Below are positions 28,522 through 33,155 of a stretch of DNA of 33,155 bases, piece by piece. The notes beneath the pieces are model-generated. The model was not told the DNA's origin. It searched no databases and saw only the letters and a list, made by a program, of their open reading frames with translations. The stretch's first letter is position 1. Every line of letters starts with the position of its first letter. This DNA comes from Rhizobium sp. Q54 (GTDB lineage: Bacteria > Pseudomonadota > Alphaproteobacteria > Rhizobiales > Aestuariivirgaceae), in contig CAMDBX010000043.1 in NCBI GenBank assembly GCA_945889445.1, positions 1 through 33,155 on the forward strand, written 5' to 3'. A program made the position numbers and the translations under genes.

Positions 28522-29348
28522 GAGACCCCCACTGCAAGGTCCAGCGCCTCGCCGACGGCCGAGAGAGCGGCCTCCAGCCGGTAGGCGGCGGTGGCGCGCA
28601 CGTCGTCGATGGGTGCCAGCCCTGCAAGGTGGCGCGGCGCGAGCATGGCGGACGGGTTTCCGGCAAGGCCGCGCAGTTCGGCTTCAAGATCGGGCAGGCG
28701 CTGCGCCACCGGCGAAGCCGACCCCACCGCAACGGCAGCCTGCAGGATGCGGCCCTGCGCATCCCTTTCGACCACGGCCGCCGCCATCAGGATGGAGATC
28801 ACAAGGTAGCGCCGGGCGCCGAGCTTCACGAAGGCGGAGCGCGCGGCGGACGCGGGGCTTGGCACCAACACCGCCGTGACGATTTCACCCGGCCCCAGTG
28901 CCGTGCGGCGATAGCCGGTGATGAAGGCGGATAGCGGCAGCACGCGCCGGCCCTCGGGCGAGGCCAGTTCGACGCTGGCATCAAGGCTGAGCAGCGGTGG
29001 CACGCCATCGGCCGCGGGCGAAGCATTGCACAGATTTCCGGCAATGGTGCCGCGGTTCTGGATCTGGATGGAGCCCACCTCGCGGGCTGCGGCCTTCAGC
29101 CCGTCGAAAGCGGGCGGCAGCTGGGCGCGCACGATGTCGGTCCAGGTGGTGGCGGCGCCGAAGCGGACGGCATCGGCCGTGTGGCTGATGCCGCGCAGGC
29201 CTTCGACACGCGAGAGATCGACGATGGGGCGCGACAGCGGCTTGCCGACATGGGCGGGATAGACGTCCGTGCCGCCGCCCAGCGCCAGCGCCCCCGGCAT
29301 GGTCATGGCGCGCGTTGCTTCCTCGATCGTCCTCGGCCGGGCGTACAC
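28518..29348 (-). CDS. FAD-binding (CoxM-type) subunit of the molybdenum hydroxylase
   Basis: This 276-residue protein has the FAD-binding signatures of CoxM/XdhB proteins: ALGGGTDVYPAH near the N-terminus and NRGTIAGNLCNASPAADGVPPL in the middle (read in two pieces), followed by the C-terminal CO-dehydrogenase flavoprotein domain. I chose GTG 29348 (VYARPRTIEEA) because AAGGAA lies about eight bases upstream; the longer reading to 29426 adds a Cys/Arg-rich tail unlike the family. It is first in the operon and its stop overlaps the next start (ATGA). It carries electrons from the iron-sulphur centres to an acceptor such as NAD. The start codon lies in an inverted repeat. Confidence 0.92.
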   Translation of the reverse strand: MYARPRTIEEATRAMTMPGALALGGGTDVYPAHVGKPLSRPIVDLSRVEGLRGISHTADAVRFGAATTWTDIVRAQLPPAFDGLKAAAREVGSIQIQNRGTIAGNLCNASPAADGVPPLLSLDASVELASPEGRRVLPLSAFITGYRRTALGPGEIVTAVLVPSPASAARSAFVKLGARRYLVISILMAAAVVERDAQGRILQAAVAVGSASPVAQRLPDLEAELRGLAGNPSAMLAPRHLAGLAPIDDVRATAAYRLEAALSAVGEALDLAVGVS

Positions 29349-29378
29349 GCCTGAGTTTCCTTGCCTGTTTCTCAGGCG
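29348..29378 (-). promoter_or_regulatory. Inverted repeat around the ribosome binding site of the hydroxylase operon
   Basis: Arms CGCCTGAG and CTCAGGCG (8 bp, perfect) flank a 15-base loop that contains AAGGAA, and the last base of the 3' arm is the G of the GTG start. An alternative 5-bp hairpin (GCCTG, AGAAA, CAGGC) uses the same 5' arm and would leave the ribosome site free. It could be a translational switch or a DNA operator. Confidence 0.5.
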
Positions 29379-29505
29379 ATAGTGTGAGCAGCCCCTGCCC
29401 CTGTCAAGGACGGGCGGCGGCTGCAACCTGATTCATTCCGCGAAATCAAATTGCTAAGAATGAATGTTGACCGTAGTTTGAGAGCTTGAAACCGTCTGCC
29501 CCGGA

Positions 29506-31359
29506 GTGCCTGACTTGGAACGGCGTCTCACGACAATCCTCTCGGCCGATGTCGCGGGCTATTCGCGGCTGATGGAGCGCGACGAAGCGGGCACGCTGGC
29601 CGAGCTGATGGCGCGGCAGTCCGCCATCATCGATCCGCTGATTGCCAAGGCGGGCGGGCGCATCGTCAAGACGCTGGGCGACGGCTTCCTGGCCGAGTTC
29701 GGCAGCGTGGTGAATGCCGTGGCCTTCGCCGCCGAGATGCAGCAGGCCTCCGAGGCGCGCAACGCCAACCTGCAGGACGACCGGCGCATGAGCTTCCGCA
29801 TCGGCATCAACCTCTCGGATGTCATCGTCGAGCAGAACGATGTCTACGGCGACGGCGTCAACGTTGCCTCGCGCCTGCAGGCCATTGCGGAGCCCGGAAG
29901 CATCTTCGTGTCCGAGACGGTGTACCAGCAGGTGAACCGGCAGCTGCCGCTCGTCTTCGAGGATGCTGGCAAGCGCCAGCTGAAGGAGACATCGGGCCTC
30001 ACCCAGGCCTGGCGCGTGGCAGGCAGCACGCTCAACCAGCCCAAGCGGCGCAGCAGCGGCGAGCACCAGGCCTCAATCGCGGTGCTGCCCTTCGTCAACA
30101 TGTCGGGCGACCCCGAGCAGGACTATTTCAGCGACGGCATCACCGAGGACATCATCACCGATCTCTCGAAGATCTCCGCGCTGTTCGTCGTCTCGCGCAA
30201 CACGGCCTTCACCTACAAGGGCAGCTCCGAGGACCTTGACCGCGTGGCCTCGAGGCTGGGCGTGCAGTATCTGCTCGAAGGCAGCGTGCGCAAGTTGAAC
30301 GACCGGGTGCGGATCACCGCGCAGCTGATCGACGGGCGCACCAACGGCCATGTCTGGGCCGAGCGCTATGACCGCAAGTTCGAGGACATCTTCGAGCTGC
30401 AGGACGACATCTCGCACGCCATCGTCGATGCGTTGCGCCTCAAGATGCTGCCGCAGGAGCGCGAGACCATTTCACAGCGCCCGACCTACAACAGCGAGGC
30501 CTATCGTTTCTACCTGATGGGCCGCAGCTTCTTCCACCGCGGCCACACGCGGCGCTTCCTGAGGCTGGCCAAGCAGATGTTCCAGCGCGCGCTCGACATC
30601 GAGCACGACTATGCCGCGGCCCACGCCGGAATCGCCGACTGCAACTCGCACCTGCTCGATGCGGGCGACACCTCCATCACCACCAACGAGATCTTCGAGC
30701 AGAGCGAGCGTGCGCTGACCATCGACGCCAACCTCGCCGAGGCGCATGCCTCCAAGGGCCTCGCCCTCTATACGGCGGGCCGCTACGAGGAGGCGGAGGC
30801 GAGCTTCGAGCGCGCCCTGTCGCTCAAGCCCGACCTGTTCGAGGCCTATTTCTTCTATGGCCGCAACTGCTTCAACCGCGGGCAATATGGCAAGGCGGCG
30901 GATCTCTTCGGCAAGGCCGCCCAGGTGAAGAGCGAGGACTTCCGCGCACTCGGCCTGCAATCCATGTGCTTCCAGTCGCTGGGCAGACTGGAGGACATGC
31001 GTGCTGCTGCCAAGGCGGCGCTGGCGCGCACCGAGGCGGCCGTCGCCGAGCGCCCGGACGATGCCGACGCGCTGGCCTTCGGTGCGGGCCTGCTTGCTGC
31101 GCTGGGCGAGAACGACCGCACGCGCGACTGGGCGGAGCGTGCCTCGATCATCGAACCTGACGATTTCTACATGCACTACAACATCGCCTGTGCCTTCGCG
31201 ATCCTCGGCGAGGCGGAACTGGCGATGGACCGGCTGGAGCGCATCATGGGACCTTCGACCTTGCGCTCGCTGCAGGAATACATGTTGCATGACAGCGACC
31301 TCGACGTGCTGCGCGATCACCCGCGCTTTGCCGACATCCTGAAGAAACTTGGAGCGTGA
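29506..31359 (+). CDS. Class III adenylate/guanylate cyclase with TolB-like and TPR domains
   Basis: This 617-residue protein starts with a cyclase catalytic domain (about 1-175): metal-binding Asp15 (ILSADVAGYSRLM) and Asp59 (KTLGDGF), base-recognition Lys55, and transition-state Asn119 and Arg123 (VNVASRL). All essential residues are present, so it should be active. A TolB/FlgO-like region follows (about 187-320, SIAVLPFVNMSGDPEQDYFSDG in two pieces), then TPR-like helical repeats to the C-terminus. No membrane helix is seen. GTG 29506 is the only reasonable start because an in-frame TGA lies at 29479. The next gene begins two bases after its stop, so it is probably cotranscribed with two catabolic genes. 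The nucleotide specificity is likely ATP. Confidence 0.92.
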   Translation: MPDLERRLTTILSADVAGYSRLMERDEAGTLAELMARQSAIIDPLIAKAGGRIVKTLGDGFLAEFGSVVNAVAFAAEMQQASEARNANLQDDRRMSFRIGINLSDVIVEQNDVYGDGVNVASRLQAIAEPGSIFVSETVYQQVNRQLPLVFEDAGKRQLKETSGLTQAWRVAGSTLNQPKRRSSGEHQASIAVLPFVNMSGDPEQDYFSDGITEDIITDLSKISALFVVSRNTAFTYKGSSEDLDRVASRLGVQYLLEGSVRKLNDRVRITAQLIDGRTNGHVWAERYDRKFEDIFELQDDISHAIVDALRLKMLPQERETISQRPTYNSEAYRFYLMGRSFFHRGHTRRFLRLAKQMFQRALDIEHDYAAAHAGIADCNSHLLDAGDTSITTNEIFEQSERALTIDANLAEAHASKGLALYTAGRYEEAEASFERALSLKPDLFEAYFFYGRNCFNRGQYGKAADLFGKAAQVKSEDFRALGLQSMCFQSLGRLEDMRAAAKAALARTEAAVAERPDDADALAFGAGLLAALGENDRTRDWAERASIIEPDDFYMHYNIACAFAILGEAELAMDRLERIMGPSTLRSLQEYMLHDSDLDVLRDHPRFADILKKLGA

Positions 31360-31361
31360 AA

Positions 31362-32141
31362 ATGACGGACCATGCCGCGGCGGCGGATCTTCTGCTGAAC
31401 AACTGGGCCGCGACCACGCGCATCACCGAATTGCCCGAAGCCCTGCGCCCCAAGAGCCGCGGCGAAGGCTATGACGCCGCCGCCACAGTTGCGGCGCGCA
31501 GCGGCAGCACGATTGCCGGCTGGAAGATCGCCGCCACCAGCGAGGCGGGGCAGAAGCACATCAACGTCGACGGGCCGATCATCGGCCGCATCCTGAAGAA
31601 CAGGCTTCTGCCGGAAGGCGCGAGCGTGACCCTGGGTGACAACATCATGCGCGTGGCGGAGGCCGAGTTCGCCTTCGGCTTTGCAAAGGACCTTGCCCCG
31701 CGCGCTGCGCCCTACACGCAGGACGAGGTGCTGGATGCCGTGGGCTCGCTGCATCTCTCGATCGAGGTGCCGGACAGCCGCTACGTGGATTTCACCAAGG
31801 TTGGCGCCGCGCAGCTCATCGCCGACACGGCCTGCGCCTCATGGCTGGTGCTGGGGCCAGCGGTGAACAGGCCGTGGCGCGACCTCGATCTCTCGTCGCA
31901 TGCGGTGAAGGGGCTGCTCAACGGCGCTGTGAAGGCCGAGGGCACCGGCAAGGCGGTGCTGGGCGATCCGCGGAAGGCGCTGACCTGGTTCGTCAACGAG
32001 GCGTCGACCTATTGTGGTGGCGTGAAGGCCGGGCAGTTCGTGACCACCGGCACCTGCATCGTGCCGATGGCGGTGGCGCCGGGCGACGCGGTGACCATCG
32101 ACTATGGCGTACTCGGCACCATTTCCTGCCGGATCGCGTGA
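31362..32141 (+). CDS. 2-keto-4-pentenoate hydratase-like (MhpD/FAH superfamily) protein
   Basis: This 259-residue protein has family segments GWKIAATSEAGQKHINVDGP, the metal-site AEAEFAFGFAKDL with paired acidic residues, and LHLSIEVPDSRY. Relatives hydrate 2-hydroxypenta-2,4-dienoate in meta-cleavage pathways or decarboxylate oxalocrotonate; this protein could act on another 2-oxo acid. I chose ATG 31362 with GGAG eight bases upstream; a GTG at 31356 is the alternative. Its stop overlaps the allA start by one base (TGATG). Linked to ureidoglycolate lyase, it may process a glyoxylate or ureido-acid related compound; this is inference. Confidence 0.88.
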   Translation: MTDHAAAADLLLNNWAATTRITELPEALRPKSRGEGYDAAATVAARSGSTIAGWKIAATSEAGQKHINVDGPIIGRILKNRLLPEGASVTLGDNIMRVAEAEFAFGFAKDLAPRAAPYTQDEVLDAVGSLHLSIEVPDSRYVDFTKVGAAQLIADTACASWLVLGPAVNRPWRDLDLSSHAVKGLLNGAVKAEGTGKAVLGDPRKALTWFVNEASTYCGGVKAGQFVTTGTCIVPMAVAPGDAVTIDYGVLGTISCRIA

Positions 32142-32632
32142 TGAGGAAGCTAGAGCTCGTTCCCCTGACGCGCGAGGCGTTCCGTCCCTTCGGCGAGGTG
32201 ATCGAGATGGAGGGCTCCGCCCACTACACCATCAACCAGGGCTTCACCGAGCGGTTCAATGACCTGTGCTTCGTGGATGTGGCGATGGAGGGCGGCACGA
32301 CGAACGTCAGCCTGTTCCTTGGCCAGCCACGACCCGCACCCATCGCGATCAAGCTGATGGAGCGCCACCCGCTGGGTGCCCAAGCCTTCGTGCCGCTGCA
32401 GGACCGGCCATGGCTGGTGCTGGTGGCCCCTGATGTGAACGACCATGCGAGCTATCGCGCCTTTACCGCCACCGGGCAGCAGGGCGTCAACTATGCCCGC
32501 AATGTCTGGCACCACCCGCTGCTGGTGCTGGATGCCGACAGCCGTTTCATCATCATCGACCGCTTGGGCCCGGGGAACAATCTGGAAGAGGTGTGGCTCG
32601 GTGAGGGCGAGGTGTTCGGCCTCACGCCGTAA
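32141..32632 (+). CDS. allA: Ureidoglycolate lyase
   Basis: This 163-residue protein matches AllA (E. coli 160 residues): LTREAFRPFGEVIE near the start, ERHPLGAQAFVPL, and GVNYARNVWHHPLLVL followed by FIIIDRLGPGNNLEE. AllA splits ureidoglycolate to glyoxylate and urea in allantoin/purine degradation. The start is fixed by the TGATG junction with the hydratase gene. The 3' end overlaps the convergent guanine deaminase gene by 11 bases. Together with guanine deaminase it points to purine catabolism in this region. Confidence 0.94.
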   Translation: MRKLELVPLTREAFRPFGEVIEMEGSAHYTINQGFTERFNDLCFVDVAMEGGTTNVSLFLGQPRPAPIAIKLMERHPLGAQAFVPLQDRPWLVLVAPDVNDHASYRAFTATGQQGVNYARNVWHHPLLVLDADSRFIIIDRLGPGNNLEEVWLGEGEVFGLTP

Positions 32633-33155
32633 CGCGCTCGTGAACTTTCCGGCCATTCACGTAGGTGGCCTTCACCGCGCGGTCATCGCCGAGGATCATC
32701 AGCGAGAACAGCACGTCCTCGAGTGACGTCGAGAGTTCCTGGCGGCTGGCCAGCACCGAGGTTGCCTTGGGGTCCAGCACCACGATGTCGGCGAACTTGC
32801 CGTGTTCCAGCGCGCCCGTCTCGTGTTCGATCTTCAGCCGCCCGGCATTGCCGCACGTGGCCATGGCAAAAAGCTCATGCGCCGAGGGCTTGTAGCCCGC
32901 CAGCATCTGCACCTTGTAGGCCTCGCCCAGGGTTGCCAGCATCGAATAGCTCGTGCCGCCGCCCACATCGGTGGCGACGCCGAGATGCACCGACCTGCCT
33001 TTCTCCCGCAGCCACGGCATGGACATGAGGCCAGAGCCGAGGAAGGTGTTGGACGTCGGGCAATGCACCACCGTGGACCCTGACTCGGAAAGCCGCGCGC
33101 ATTCCCGCTCGGACAAATGGATACCGTGGGCGAAGAGGCTGCGGTCGCTCAAGAG
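32622..33155 (-). CDS. guaD: Guanine deaminase, C-terminal part (5' end off window)
   Basis: The last 177 residues are present. They include FAHGIHLS (zinc His), VHCPTSNTFLGSGL (second His and the guanine-deaminase signature) and GVATDVGGGTSYSML (catalytic Asp), then the amidohydrolase C-terminal barrel segment GALEHGKFADIVVLDP. The enzyme converts guanine to xanthine and ammonia in the cytoplasm. It is convergent with allA and overlaps it by 11 bases. Xanthine would be the natural substrate for a xanthine dehydrogenase, which may or may not be the molybdenum enzyme of this window. Confidence 0.93.
   Translation of the reverse strand, partial: LLSDRSLFAHGIHLSERECARLSESGSTVVHCPTSNTFLGSGLMSMPWLREKGRSVHLGVATDVGGGTSYSMLATLGEAYKVQMLAGYKPSAHELFAMATCGNAGRLKIEHETGALEHGKFADIVVLDPKATSVLASRQELSTSLEDVLFSLMILGDDRAVKATYVNGRKVHERVTA

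Overview
The window is a GC-rich (about two thirds G+C by eye) bacterial chromosomal segment with tightly packed genes, many joined by 4-base ATGA stop/start overlaps. The gene content suggests an alphaproteobacterium, most likely Hyphomicrobiales (Rhizobiales): a Rhizobium etli AnsA-type asparaginase, a two-gene methylmalonyl-CoA mutase, a RimK/zinc-protease cassette, a cyclase-TolB-TPR signalling protein and a rhizobial-style HTH regulator. This placement is inference from gene types; no rRNA, tRNA, CRISPR array or insertion sequence was seen.

Region 1 (1-8318, minus strand) is one uninterrupted reading frame of at least 2,772 codons leaving the left edge. It encodes a secreted-type giant: an animal-haem-peroxidase domain, RTX calcium-binding repeats, an internal serralysin-type C-terminal module, eight Calx-beta domains in an A-B-A-B-B-A-B-B pattern, more RTX repeats and a second serralysin-type C-terminal module ending close to the edge. 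A 240-bp AT-rich island (about 31% G+C by hand count) with short palindromes lies upstream.

Region 2 (8943-20823) is ordinary metabolism: a retropepsin-like protease, RimK and M14 carboxypeptidase-like cassette; a HerA-like ATPase; a small helical protein; methylmalonyl-CoA mutase small and large subunits; a secreted endonuclease/exonuclease/phosphatase-fold protein; an MFS transporter with asparaginase; and a class I glutamine amidotransferase.

Region 3 (about 20990-23870) is an imperfect tandem duplication. Each unit holds a roughly 100-residue protein of unknown function converging on an HTH regulator with CTAG-overlapped stops, followed by the 3' end of a DUF1185 gene. In copy 1 the regulator is split by one base at a run of ten G (coding strand), a candidate phase-variation switch. 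In copy 2 the regulator has decayed. The small gene is far better conserved between copies (about 94% by hand) than the adjoining sequence.

Region 4 (23798-29348, minus strand) is a five-gene overlapping operon: FAD subunit, fused 2Fe-2S/molybdopterin hydroxylase, UPF0280 protein and two paralogous DUF1185 proteins. It looks like an oxidative catabolic module of unknown substrate. Its first start codon sits inside an inverted repeat that could form two alternative mRNA hairpins.

Region 5 (29506-33155) holds a divergent operon of class III cyclase/TolB/TPR protein, a 2-keto-4-pentenoate-hydratase-like enzyme and ureidoglycolate lyase, then a convergent guanine deaminase leaving the right edge. 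Guanine deaminase, ureidoglycolate lyase and possibly the molybdenum hydroxylase suggest a purine or N-heterocycle catabolic neighbourhood.
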